Shown here: positions 29,325 through 38,102 of the stretch, piece by piece
Layout: every line of letters starts with the position of its first letter
How positions within the stretch are numbered: the stretch's first letter is position 1
Position numbers and translations under genes: made by a program
Origin: Chloroflexota bacterium
GTDB taxonomy: Bacteria; Chloroflexota; Anaerolineae; Aggregatilineales; UBA3940
Direction: 5' to 3'
DNA length: 64,000 nt
Assembly (NCBI GenBank): GCA_010092885.1
Contig: JAADYX010000094.1
Location: 32,710-96,709, forward strand
Notes under the pieces: model-generated
What the model saw: the letters and a program-made list of their open reading frames with translations, nothing else
The model's database searches: none
Told to the model about the DNA's origin: nothing

Positions 29325-29354
29325 AGGAGCATCCGAAAGGGGTGCTCCTTTTTG
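29325..29354 (+). terminator. Rho-independent terminator/attenuator between dnaN and pgi-like gene
   Basis: AGGAGCATCC-GAAAG-GGGTGCTCCT stem (29325-29334/29340-29349) followed by T-run. Confidence 0.85.
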
Positions 29355-29404
29355 CTACAATCAAAGGGCAAGATTCATCCACCACGCAAAGGAGACCTTC
29401 CCTC

Positions 29405-31033
29405 ATGACATACGCTGCCTCCCTTGGAAACCACGCTGAAGCTGTTGAAGAAGCCCTCGAGACCTATAAGAAAGACAATATTACGGCCCGCATCTGGGAT
29501 GGAGACCATACCGTCTGGCAGTCCGAGCCTGATGAGATCAGCAACCGCCTCGGCTGGCTGACCATCGCTGACCGCATGGATCTCGACACGATCAACGATC
29601 TGGTGGAGGCTGTGCATTCAGCCGGCTACACGGACATTCTGCTGCTTGGCATGGGTGGGTCAAGCCTGGCGCCGGAGGTATTCAGCCGCACATTTGGCTC
29701 CGCAGAAGGCCATCCGGACCTCCACGTGCTCGACAGCACCGATCCCGGAGCCGTACGCGCCTACGATGAAACGCTTGACCTGGCAAACACATTGTTCATT
29801 GTGGCGAGCAAATCGGGCGGCACCGCGGAAACCCTGTCGTTCTTCAAGTATTTCTACAACCGGTGCGTTGACGAACTTGGCGAGGCGGAAGCTGGTGAGC
29901 ACTTCATCGCCATCACAGATCCGGGCAGCAAGCTCGAAAAGCTCGGCAAGGAGCTGGAATTCCGCCATGTGTTCCTTAACGATCCGAACATCGGGGGACG
30001 ATACTCCGCGCTGTCCTTCTTCGGGCTGGTCCCGGCGGCCCTGTTAGGCATCAATGTGCCCAAGCTGCTTGAGCGCGCCAACGCCGCAGCCGAAGCCGCC
30101 AAAGCCGCCAGCAGTGATGCGGCCAAACTCGGCGTGACCATCGGGGAACTGGCCAATCAGGGCCGGGATAAGCTCACGCTCATCACTGACCCGCAGATTG
30201 AAAGCTTCGGGGATTGGGTCGAGCAGCTCATCGCGGAAAGCACAGGCAAGGCCGGCAAGGGCATCCTGCCGGTGGTTGGCGAGGATCTCGGTGAGCCGGA
30301 GGTCTACGGTGACGACCGCGTTTTCGTTCTGATGCAGATAGGCAAAACGTCGGACTACGCCATCCTCCTCAACGGTCTGGAGAGTGCCGGGCATCCCGTC
30401 ATCACACTGACGCTTGACGACACCTATGATCTCGGGGCCATGTTCTTCCTGTGGGCGATGGCAACAGCAGTGGCCGGATGGCGGCTTGGTATCCACCCGT
30501 TCAACCAGCCGAACGTCGAATCGGCGAAAGTTCAGGCACGCGCCATGATCAACGAATACACGGAGAAGGGCGAGCTGCCTGCTGGTGAGATCATTGACCC
30601 CGATCCGGGCGCCCTGACGCGCTTCCTCGACAGCGCTTCCCCCGGTGACTACGTCACGCTGCAGGCGTTCATCACGCCCAATGAAGCAGCAACCACCGCA
30701 CTGCATGCGCTGCGGATGGCCATCCGCGACAATCGCAAGCTGGCAACCACCATGGGCTACGGGCCGCGCTATCTGCATTCAACCGGGCAGCTGCATAAGG
30801 GCGACGGGGGCAGCGGCCTCTTTGTGCAATTCACCAGTGATGTTGAAGACGATGTCGACATTCCGGACGAGGCGGGCAGCAGTGAGTCCGCGATGACCTT
30901 TGGCGTGCTGCGCGATGCACAGGCCCTCGGCGATGCGCAGGCCCTGCGCGGGGAAGGCCGCCGCATCCTACGCTTCCGGTTGAGTGAGGACGTTCTTGAG
31001 GATCTCGCCGGGCTGAGTGCCGGTTCAGTCTGA
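29405..31033 (+). CDS. Glucose-6-phosphate isomerase-family protein (PGI domain as in TAL-PGI fusions)
   Basis: DILLLGMGGSSLAPEVF, LFIVASKSGGTAETLSFFKYF, RYSALSFFGLVPAALLGI, WRLGIHPFNQPNVESAK. Confidence 0.88.
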   Translation: MTYAASLGNHAEAVEEALETYKKDNITARIWDGDHTVWQSEPDEISNRLGWLTIADRMDLDTINDLVEAVHSAGYTDILLLGMGGSSLAPEVFSRTFGSAEGHPDLHVLDSTDPGAVRAYDETLDLANTLFIVASKSGGTAETLSFFKYFYNRCVDELGEAEAGEHFIAITDPGSKLEKLGKELEFRHVFLNDPNIGGRYSALSFFGLVPAALLGINVPKLLERANAAAEAAKAASSDAAKLGVTIGELANQGRDKLTLITDPQIESFGDWVEQLIAESTGKAGKGILPVVGEDLGEPEVYGDDRVFVLMQIGKTSDYAILLNGLESAGHPVITLTLDDTYDLGAMFFLWAMATAVAGWRLGIHPFNQPNVESAKVQARAMINEYTEKGELPAGEIIDPDPGALTRFLDSASPGDYVTLQAFITPNEAATTALHALRMAIRDNRKLATTMGYGPRYLHSTGQLHKGDGGSGLFVQFTSDVEDDVDIPDEAGSSESAMTFGVLRDAQALGDAQALRGEGRRILRFRLSEDVLEDLAGLSAGSV

Positions 31034-31120
31034 TACCCTCCAATTGTTGGGGTGAAACGATTGGCTGGTTTTCTCGTAGTATGTAAAAAGGCTGTAAAAC
31101 CTGTTAATTTCTCCCTTGTA

Positions 31121-31160
31121 ACGGACCCATAGACCGATCACTAGGTTATAATGGGTCCGT
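31121..31160. promoter_or_regulatory. Perfect inverted repeat overlapping a TATAAT box upstream of the ABC locus
   Basis: ACGGACCCAT (31121-31130) N20 ATGGGTCCGT (31151-31160); TATAAT at 31147-31152. Confidence 0.6.
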
Positions 31161-31181
31161 GCACCCTGTTACGGAGGATCT

Positions 31182-31949
31182 ATGGACGACACGCTGAAAG
31201 CCTTAAGCCAGCCCCAGAGCGAAACCGAAGCGGAAGCACTCGTTGAAGCCCAGCCGGTCGAAAGGCTATCCCCCCCGCAGGCCTTTCTGGGCGTGCTCCT
31301 GCGCCCGAAGGCCACCTTCGAGACCATGCGCGACGTGCCCACCGCCCATTGGTGGGTAGTGGCTGTCGTCGCAGTTCTCGGTCTCGTTTTGAGCAGGGTT
31401 GGTGACACTCTCGCCCAGCGCAACGTCATCAATGCAACGCTTGAAGCCGGTGGCGTCACAGCGGGGGGGGGCGGAACGGCACTGTTGGTCTTTGGCCTTG
31501 TCGTCAGTATTGTGATCGGCCTCATCGGCCTGGCGATCGGCTACTTGATCCGCGGCGGCCTGACCTTTGGTCTCAGCCTGGCATTGGGCGGGAAAACAAA
31601 CTTCAAGCAGGCTTTCCGCATGGCCGTCTGGACCGCCCTGCCGGAAGCGATCGGGGGCCTGCTCATTGGCATCGCATCGCTGCTCACCGGCAGATCGCCC
31701 GCCCAGGGCCTCAGTGCCGCACTCAGCGCGCAGGAAGCCCTTGAGATGCCAATTGTCAACGCGGTGCTCTCCCAGGTTGATATCTTCCTGATCTGGGGAT
31801 TTGTCCTGCTCGCTATCGGCGCAGCGGTGACCGCTCGTGTGAACAACATCAAAGGCCTGATCATTGCAGCGGCGTTCTATGTGTTGGCCATGCTTGTTCC
31901 CATCCTGGCCGCACTGGTTGGCAGTCTGTTTGTGAACGGCTTTGCCTGA
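31182..31949 (+). CDS. Yip1-family-like integral membrane protein
   Basis: Multi-TM; 'FLGVLLRPKATFETMRDVPTAHWWVVAVVAVLG' typical of Yip1-domain proteins. Confidence 0.72.
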   Translation: MDDTLKALSQPQSETEAEALVEAQPVERLSPPQAFLGVLLRPKATFETMRDVPTAHWWVVAVVAVLGLVLSRVGDTLAQRNVINATLEAGGVTAGGGGTALLVFGLVVSIVIGLIGLAIGYLIRGGLTFGLSLALGGKTNFKQAFRMAVWTALPEAIGGLLIGIASLLTGRSPAQGLSAALSAQEALEMPIVNAVLSQVDIFLIWGFVLLAIGAAVTARVNNIKGLIIAAAFYVLAMLVPILAALVGSLFVNGFA

Positions 31950-32623
31950 TGGCGTTCATTGAGGTGACGGACATCTCCCGTCGCTTTGTGATGGGGGATA
32001 CAGTCGTTAAGGCCCTCGATGGGGTCGACCTTCAGGTGGAGCGCGGTGAGTTTCTCTGCCTGATGGGTCCCAGTGGATCGGGCAAGTCCACCCTGCTGAA
32101 TCTTCTCGGCGGCCTGGATACACCGACCAGTGGTCTGATCCGCGTGGGTGGCGACAACATCGCCGAGCTGGACGAGAACGGTCTGGCCGACTATCGGCGC
32201 AAGCGGGTGGGGTTCATCTTCCAATCCTTCAATCTGCTGCCCACCATGACCGCCCTGCAGAATGTCGAATACCCGATGATCTTTGCGGGGCTGCCGCCCG
32301 CCGAAAGGCAGCAGCGCGCCGCACAGCTTCTCACAGCGGTTGGCCTGGGTGACCGCCTGGACCACAAACCGACTGAGCTGTCCGGTGGCCAGCAGCAGCG
32401 CGTGGCTGTGGCCCGCTCGCTGGTCAACCAGCCGGATATCCTTTTGGGCGACGAACCCACTGGCAACCTGGACACCAAAACCGGCGAGGAGATCCTCACC
32501 ATGCTCACCAGCCTGAATCAGGGTGGACAAACCATTATCCTGGTCACGCACGATCCGCGTGTGACCAAACACGCTTCACGCACCGTCCACATGCTGGACG
32601 GGCACATTGTAGGGGAGGAATAA
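31949..32623 (+). CDS. ABC transporter ATP-binding protein (MacB/LolD type)
   Basis: Walker A GPSGSGKSTLLNLLGGLD, LSGGQQQRVAVARSLVNQP, LLGDEPTGNLD. Confidence 0.96.
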   Translation: MAFIEVTDISRRFVMGDTVVKALDGVDLQVERGEFLCLMGPSGSGKSTLLNLLGGLDTPTSGLIRVGGDNIAELDENGLADYRRKRVGFIFQSFNLLPTMTALQNVEYPMIFAGLPPAERQQRAAQLLTAVGLGDRLDHKPTELSGGQQQRVAVARSLVNQPDILLGDEPTGNLDTKTGEEILTMLTSLNQGGQTIILVTHDPRVTKHASRTVHMLDGHIVGEE

Positions 32624-32626
32624 ACG

Positions 32627-34282
32627 ATGCGCAGACTATTGATCCTGGCCGTTGTGGTGGCTGCCGCTGCCCTGATGCCCCCTGCCGCTCGCGCACAGGA
32701 TGGCCTGGGCTACCCGGCCTTCAACATTGACAGTTGGACCATTGACCGTGAATCGCTAAGCCGCGGCGATACCTTCACCCTAACCATGACCTTTTCCAAC
32801 GTCGGCACATTTGGCGCTGACGAGGTGCTGGTTGAAATCCAGGATGATGGCAACTTTGTCGGGTTGGGCACAAGCCCGCGCTTCGGGCATATGGGCATCG
32901 GCGCGCAGGCCGTCACAACGTTGGAAATCGGCATTTCCAACACGATTGAGACCGGCTTCTACGGCGTGCCGATCAAGTTCAGCTACCATCACTCCGCGCT
33001 TGGCGGGTCCCGCTTGGAGGATATCCGCACTATCGGCGTGAATGTGACCGGTCTGTCTCCCTTCCGCAACGAGGCAGACACCGGCGCGCCCAAACTCGTG
33101 ATCGAGGACTCGGCGCTCGGCGGCTCAACCGACGATATCCTGATGGTCACCCTCTCCCTGATCAACACGGGCAACCGCACCGCGACCAATATCGTTGTCA
33201 ATCTGGCCGACACCGAGGTATTCGTACCGGCGGAAGGAACCAGCACCGCTTTCGCACTCGGCACAGATATCAACCCGGAGGAGCGCGCCCAGATCACAGT
33301 GCCGCTGACGCTGGTAGCCAGCCCGGACGGGCGCATCAACCAGCTCTTCCGCCTTGAATACGCCAGTTACAGCGGCGGATCCTATGCCGATGAGCAGAGC
33401 GTGCCCATCCTGCTGAGCGATATCACGGCAGATGTCCCCCGCCTGCTGCTGGAAGGCTACATGACCGATCCGGACCCGATCAATGCCGGGGAACCGGTCC
33501 GCCTCACCCTCACGTTGGCCAATGTGGGCAATGGCAATGCTGAGCAGATCTTCATACGACTAGGGCAGGATGCCAGCTCACTTGGCCCCTTGGCCCCGGT
33601 TGGCAGCAGCAATGTGCTGTTTGTGGAAGAGGTGCCCGCCTCCTCCCGGGTGACGGTGGGCTATGATCTGGCGGCGGACGCCAGCGCTGAGTCGGGCCTG
33701 ATTCCGTTGGATGTGGTCGTCACGTACGAGGATGCATTCAGCGTGGAACGTGAGGAGACCTTTACCATCAGCCTCCGGTTGGATGCGGTGCCCAGCCTTG
33801 CGGTCAATCTGTTTGAACCGCTGCCTGACTCGGTGGTTACCGGCCAGGTGATCGACCTGCCGCTGGAGATCATCAACCAGGGCACCAGCTCTCTGAACGT
33901 GAGCACGGTGACCGTTGAGAGCGATATCCTACTGATCACAGAGGGAGGCAGTCAATACATCGGTCCGCTGGAGGGAGGTACCGCGCAGACACTCATCGCC
34001 ACAGCGGAGGCTGTCCAGTCCGGTACTGCAACGATCATCATCACCGTCAACTACCTGGATAGTTTCGCCCAACAGCAGCAGATCACACAGCGGTTGACGT
34101 TGGATGTGACCGGGGAACCCGCCCCGCCCGAAGACGAAGGTGTTACACCCGGGCAGCCGAGCACGAGCTCCGGTGAACAAACCGAGCTGACACCCGGGCA
34201 GCGTATTGTACGCGCCGTGTTGGGCTTCTTCGGGTTGGGCACCCGTGAACCTGTCGCCACCATTCCGGTTCCCCAGGAGTAA
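32627..34282 (+). CDS. Exported CARDB-like domain protein
   Basis: Signal peptide; repeated 'LSRGDTFTLTMTFSNVGTFGADEVLVEI', 'INAGEPVRLTLTLANVGNGNAEQIFI' CARDB-like modules. Confidence 0.75.
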   Translation: MRRLLILAVVVAAAALMPPAARAQDGLGYPAFNIDSWTIDRESLSRGDTFTLTMTFSNVGTFGADEVLVEIQDDGNFVGLGTSPRFGHMGIGAQAVTTLEIGISNTIETGFYGVPIKFSYHHSALGGSRLEDIRTIGVNVTGLSPFRNEADTGAPKLVIEDSALGGSTDDILMVTLSLINTGNRTATNIVVNLADTEVFVPAEGTSTAFALGTDINPEERAQITVPLTLVASPDGRINQLFRLEYASYSGGSYADEQSVPILLSDITADVPRLLLEGYMTDPDPINAGEPVRLTLTLANVGNGNAEQIFIRLGQDASSLGPLAPVGSSNVLFVEEVPASSRVTVGYDLAADASAESGLIPLDVVVTYEDAFSVEREETFTISLRLDAVPSLAVNLFEPLPDSVVTGQVIDLPLEIINQGTSSLNVSTVTVESDILLITEGGSQYIGPLEGGTAQTLIATAEAVQSGTATIIITVNYLDSFAQQQQITQRLTLDVTGEPAPPEDEGVTPGQPSTSSGEQTELTPGQRIVRAVLGFFGLGTREPVATIPVPQE

Positions 34283-34288
34283 CCGCCC

Positions 34289-35575
34289 ATGCGCTTTACG
34301 GATCTGATGCAGCTGGTGATCTCCAATCTGCGCCGCATGGTGGGCCGTGTGGTCTTCACCGCCCTGGGTGTTGTGATTGGTACCGGTGCCATCGTTATCC
34401 TGATCTCGCTGGGCGCCGGGCTGCAATCGAGCCTGACCTCCAGCCTGGAAAGCTTCGGTGCGATCAACCAGATCACGGTGTTCTCGGGCGGTGGCGGCCC
34501 GCAGGGCGGCAGTGACCAGGCCCTCGATGCCCGTGCCATCCGCGAGTTCCAGAGCATTCCAGGGGTGGAGGCCGTAACACCCCGCGTCTCGATCGGTGGT
34601 ACCTATCAGCTAAACCGCCTGCAGGGCGGAGCCACAACCTACGGTATCGCTCCACTGGCTGCCGATGATCTCGGCCTGGCCGTTGAGCGCGGCACCAACC
34701 GGCTTTCCCGCGGGACAATCGTTGTGGGGCCGAAGGTAGCCGAACAGTTCTTCGACCCACGCCGTCCGCAAACTGAGATCGAACCGCCCGACCTGTTCGG
34801 CCAGACCCTGCTGCTCCAGCTGAGCCGCTTCGATCCGGAGACAGGTGCACAGGAGGATCGCACCGTCAGGCTGCGCGTGGGCGGCGTGCTGGAGGAGACC
34901 GGCGGTGAAACGGATTTCAACGTGTACATGGCCTTAGACGACGTCGAAGAACTGACGGCCTGGCAGCAAAATGGCGTTTCCCCACGTTGGGAGCAGGAAG
35001 GCTATCCAACGCTCATCGTGATCACCCAGCTCGATCCGGCCATTGTCCAATCCGTGGAAGGGCAGATCGCCGACCAGGGCTACTTCGCGTTCTCGATTGG
35101 CTCCAGCCTGCAAGGGCTGAACACCTTCTTCCTGATCGTACAGGCTGCTCTCGGCGGTATTGGCGCGATCGCCCTGCTGGTTGCAGCCATTGGTATCGGC
35201 AACACGATGGTGATGTCCGTCATGGAGCGCACCCGCGAGATCGGCCTGATGAAGGCTGTCGGTGCCCACAACCGCGATGTACTGACGGTCTTTGTCGTGG
35301 AGGCCGGAATCATCGGTGTGTTGGGCGGCATTGTCGGTGTGATTGCCGGCTGGCTGCTCTCGCTGATCATCAATGTGGTGGCACTGGCCTATATCAGCGC
35401 ACAGACCGCAGCGCAGGGCGGTGCCGATCCGGGTATTGATCGCATTGCTTATACACCGCTCTGGCTGGTGTTCTTCGCCATCGGTTTCGCCTTTCTGATC
35501 GGCCTCATCGCTGGCATCTTCCCGGCGCTGCGAGCCGTTCAGCTCGACCCTGTGAGGGCCCTCAAGTATGAGTAA
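34289..35575 (+). CDS. ABC transporter permease (MacB/FtsX family)
   Basis: LRRMVGRVVFTALGVVIGTGAIVILISLGAGLQ; C-terminal GIGNTMVMSVMERTREIGLMKAVGAHNRDVLTVFVVEAGIIGVLGG; PALRAVQLDPVRALKYE. Confidence 0.94.
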   Translation: MRFTDLMQLVISNLRRMVGRVVFTALGVVIGTGAIVILISLGAGLQSSLTSSLESFGAINQITVFSGGGGPQGGSDQALDARAIREFQSIPGVEAVTPRVSIGGTYQLNRLQGGATTYGIAPLAADDLGLAVERGTNRLSRGTIVVGPKVAEQFFDPRRPQTEIEPPDLFGQTLLLQLSRFDPETGAQEDRTVRLRVGGVLEETGGETDFNVYMALDDVEELTAWQQNGVSPRWEQEGYPTLIVITQLDPAIVQSVEGQIADQGYFAFSIGSSLQGLNTFFLIVQAALGGIGAIALLVAAIGIGNTMVMSVMERTREIGLMKAVGAHNRDVLTVFVVEAGIIGVLGGIVGVIAGWLLSLIINVVALAYISAQTAAQGGADPGIDRIAYTPLWLVFFAIGFAFLIGLIAGIFPALRAVQLDPVRALKYE

Positions 35576-36638
35576 ACATCTCATCGCGCTGGCAGCACTT
35601 CTTCTGTTGGTTGGCTGCGGTACGCCGCAGGTCGGAACGGCACCGCCATCAAACAACACCACCGGGGCCGTGCGCCCTTCCGGCACACTGGCGACCTTTA
35701 CCCCGCTGCCCGAGGATTCAACAGCCGCTGTGCAGCCAGGCGAGGCCACACCTGGGGTCGGCACACCGTCCGGGCCAACGCCCATCGCCGATCAGGCCGT
35801 TGTTGGCGGCGGGCAGGGCGGTCCAACCGCGACTTTGCTCCCTCCCGATACGACACCCGATGCTGCAACCCCAACACCTACGCCCACGCAAACCCCCTCG
35901 CGCCCTGCAATTTTCGCGTTTGCCACCCGTCCTACGGAGATCGAGGCCGGTGGGCAGGTCCTGCTCGCTTGGGATGCCCTCGGCGACAGCGCCTTCATCT
36001 GCCCGAATACTTACCTCGGCCTGATCGACTATCTGTGCTTCGATGTGCCATTGAGCGGTGAGCAGTACGTCACCATCAACGCCGATGAGCGCGCATGGGA
36101 CTACCGAGGCTTTACGCTGCATGTCAGTGCGGATGGCGAGCAGATCACAGAGTTCACGCCGATCAGCGTCCTGTGCCAGGGCGAATATGAGTGGTGGTTC
36201 TACAGTTCGGATCCGTTTGCCACCAACCTGCCGGAGGCCTGCCCTGTCACCCGCCCGATCCAGTCGGATGGGGCGTCTCAGCAATTTGAACGCGGCAGCA
36301 TGCTGTGGATCGAAGGCAGTGCGCGTGTGGTCGTCCTGTTCGATGATGGCACCTATCGCATCTACACGGATCTGACCCAGGTGGCGACGCCTGCGCCGCC
36401 ACCGGCAGGCGTAGCACCGCCGGTCGGCGCTTTTGGCATCCTGTGGCGGGGTGAGGCACCCGGCAGCGCAGATGTGCGTGCCCGGATCGGAAACCCAACG
36501 GAACCGGAGACAGCACTCGATGCCGCCTACCAATGTTACGCCGAGCAGGGTGCGTTGACCTGCTTCACCCGTGGACCGAAGTCGCAGATCATCCGGCTGC
36601 TGCCCGATTCCACGTGGGATCTCTGGCCTGCCGGGTAG
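35568..36638 (+). CDS. Hypothetical lipoprotein
   Basis: Lipobox LLLLVGCGTPQ; long T/P-rich linker; overlaps permease stop. Confidence 0.72.
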   Translation: MSKHLIALAALLLLVGCGTPQVGTAPPSNNTTGAVRPSGTLATFTPLPEDSTAAVQPGEATPGVGTPSGPTPIADQAVVGGGQGGPTATLLPPDTTPDAATPTPTPTQTPSRPAIFAFATRPTEIEAGGQVLLAWDALGDSAFICPNTYLGLIDYLCFDVPLSGEQYVTINADERAWDYRGFTLHVSADGEQITEFTPISVLCQGEYEWWFYSSDPFATNLPEACPVTRPIQSDGASQQFERGSMLWIEGSARVVVLFDDGTYRIYTDLTQVATPAPPPAGVAPPVGAFGILWRGEAPGSADVRARIGNPTEPETALDAAYQCYAEQGALTCFTRGPKSQIIRLLPDSTWDLWPAG

Positions 36639-36642
36639 TTGT

Positions 36643-36671
36643 TTGAGAAAACACGACGAGAGGCTTAAAAT
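36643..36671 (+). promoter_or_regulatory. Putative promoter of desaturase gene
   Basis: TTGAGA (36643-36648), 17-nt spacer, TAAAAT (36666-36671). Confidence 0.55.
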
Positions 36672-36706
36672 CCACACCAGCGCCAATGTAAACTCTTGGA
36701 GATGCT

Positions 36707-37771
36707 ATGGCTACGCAAGACACCATTATGATCGGGGGCATGCCCTACCGCTCCCTCAAGAAAGACTATGTTGAACTCAAAAAGAAGATCCAGGCGGCTG
36801 GCATCATGGACCGGCAGCCGGTCTATTACGCGGTCAAGTTCACAGAAGTCATTCTGTTGTACGCCGCCTCGATTGCGATCCTTTTCCTGGTAGACAACAT
36901 CTGGGTTCAGATGCTTAACGCGATCCTGCTGGGTTTTGCCTCAACCCAGGCGGGCTTCATCCTGCATGACGCCGGGCACCGTCAGATTACCAACAGCACC
37001 AAGGCCGACAATCTGATCGGCCTGATCTTTGGCAACCTGTTTATGGGTGCTTCAAGCGGATGGTGGATCGAGTATCACAACGAGCACCACGCTTTTACCA
37101 ACGAAGTCCATGTGGACCCTGCTATTGATCACCCGTTCTGGGCGTTCGACGACCAAACCGCGCTGGAAGCCTCCGGTTTTTGGCGGTTCATGGTTCGGTG
37201 GCAGGCCTATCTGTACGTACCGCTGATGATGTTCCAAGCGGCCTTTCTGCGGATTTTCACCTTCCAGCGGCTGTTGGGCCCGGGCAAGGTCAAAAACCGG
37301 GGCGTTGAACTGGTTCTGGTTGTGGTGCATCTCGCGCTGTACCTCGGCCTCATCTTCATCGCACTGCCGCCCCTGGCTGCGGTGGCCTTCATCGCGATCC
37401 ACCATGCGTTCACCGGGGTGTATACCGGCATGGTCTTTGCGCCGAACCACAAAGGCATGCCAACCATTGAAGACGGCAAGAAGGTCGACTTCATGCTCCA
37501 GCAGACGATCACCACCCGCAACGTGGCTCCTCATCCGCTGGTGGACTACCTGTTCGGCGGCCTGAATTACCAGATTGAACACCATCTGTTTCCGGGGACA
37601 CCGCGCAACAGACTGGGCGACTCGCGCCGGATCATCAAAGCGTTCTGTGAAGACCGCGGCATTCCCTATCATGAACTGGGTATGCTCGCTTCCTACCGTG
37701 AGATGTTCGCTGAGATGGATGAAACCGGCAAGCAGACCCTGCGTACGGTGGCACCGGCCAGCGGCGACTGA
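36707..37771 (+). CDS. Fatty acid desaturase
   Basis: Histidine boxes HDAGHR, HNEHH, and QIEHHLFPG. Confidence 0.92.
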   Translation: MATQDTIMIGGMPYRSLKKDYVELKKKIQAAGIMDRQPVYYAVKFTEVILLYAASIAILFLVDNIWVQMLNAILLGFASTQAGFILHDAGHRQITNSTKADNLIGLIFGNLFMGASSGWWIEYHNEHHAFTNEVHVDPAIDHPFWAFDDQTALEASGFWRFMVRWQAYLYVPLMMFQAAFLRIFTFQRLLGPGKVKNRGVELVLVVVHLALYLGLIFIALPPLAAVAFIAIHHAFTGVYTGMVFAPNHKGMPTIEDGKKVDFMLQQTITTRNVAPHPLVDYLFGGLNYQIEHHLFPGTPRNRLGDSRRIIKAFCEDRGIPYHELGMLASYREMFAEMDETGKQTLRTVAPASGD

Positions 37772-37779
37772 CAAAGGGG

Positions 37780-37808
37780 TTGACAAAAAACTCGGATCCC
37801 TGTACCAT
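37780..37808 (+). promoter_or_regulatory. Promoter of trp operon leader
   Basis: Consensus TTGACA (37780-37785), 17-nt spacer, TACCAT (37803-37808). Confidence 0.7.
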
Positions 37809-37814
37809 GCAGGG

Positions 37815-38085
37815 CATCAATACATAAACAACTCAGAACCGGAAGAGTACGCCCTGAAGCGGGCTTCAGAGAGCCGCCGTTAGCTGGGAAAGCGGCAGCA
37901 GCGCAAGGGGAGAATGGGCCGGGGAGTTGCCCGGGCGAACACAGTAGCCCGTGCCGGAAAGCGCACCGTTATCAGAGCGCAGGGTATAGAACACTGTACC
38001 TGTTTGAGTGAGAGATCAGCCGATCTCTAACCAAGGTGGCACCACGGGAGCGCCTCTCGTCCTTGAGACAAGAGGCGCTTTTTGA
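37815..38085 (+). ncRNA. T-box leader (trp operon), specifier UGG
   Basis: AGTA-containing 5' region, specifier loop gaGAATGGgcc with TGG at 37915-37917, T-box AAGGTGGCACCACGG (38033-38047) with UGGC bulge, terminator AGCGCCTCT/AGAGGCGCT + TTTTT (38049-38083). Confidence 0.93.
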
Positions 38086-38102
38086 TTCCACAAGGGGGAA
38101 CA

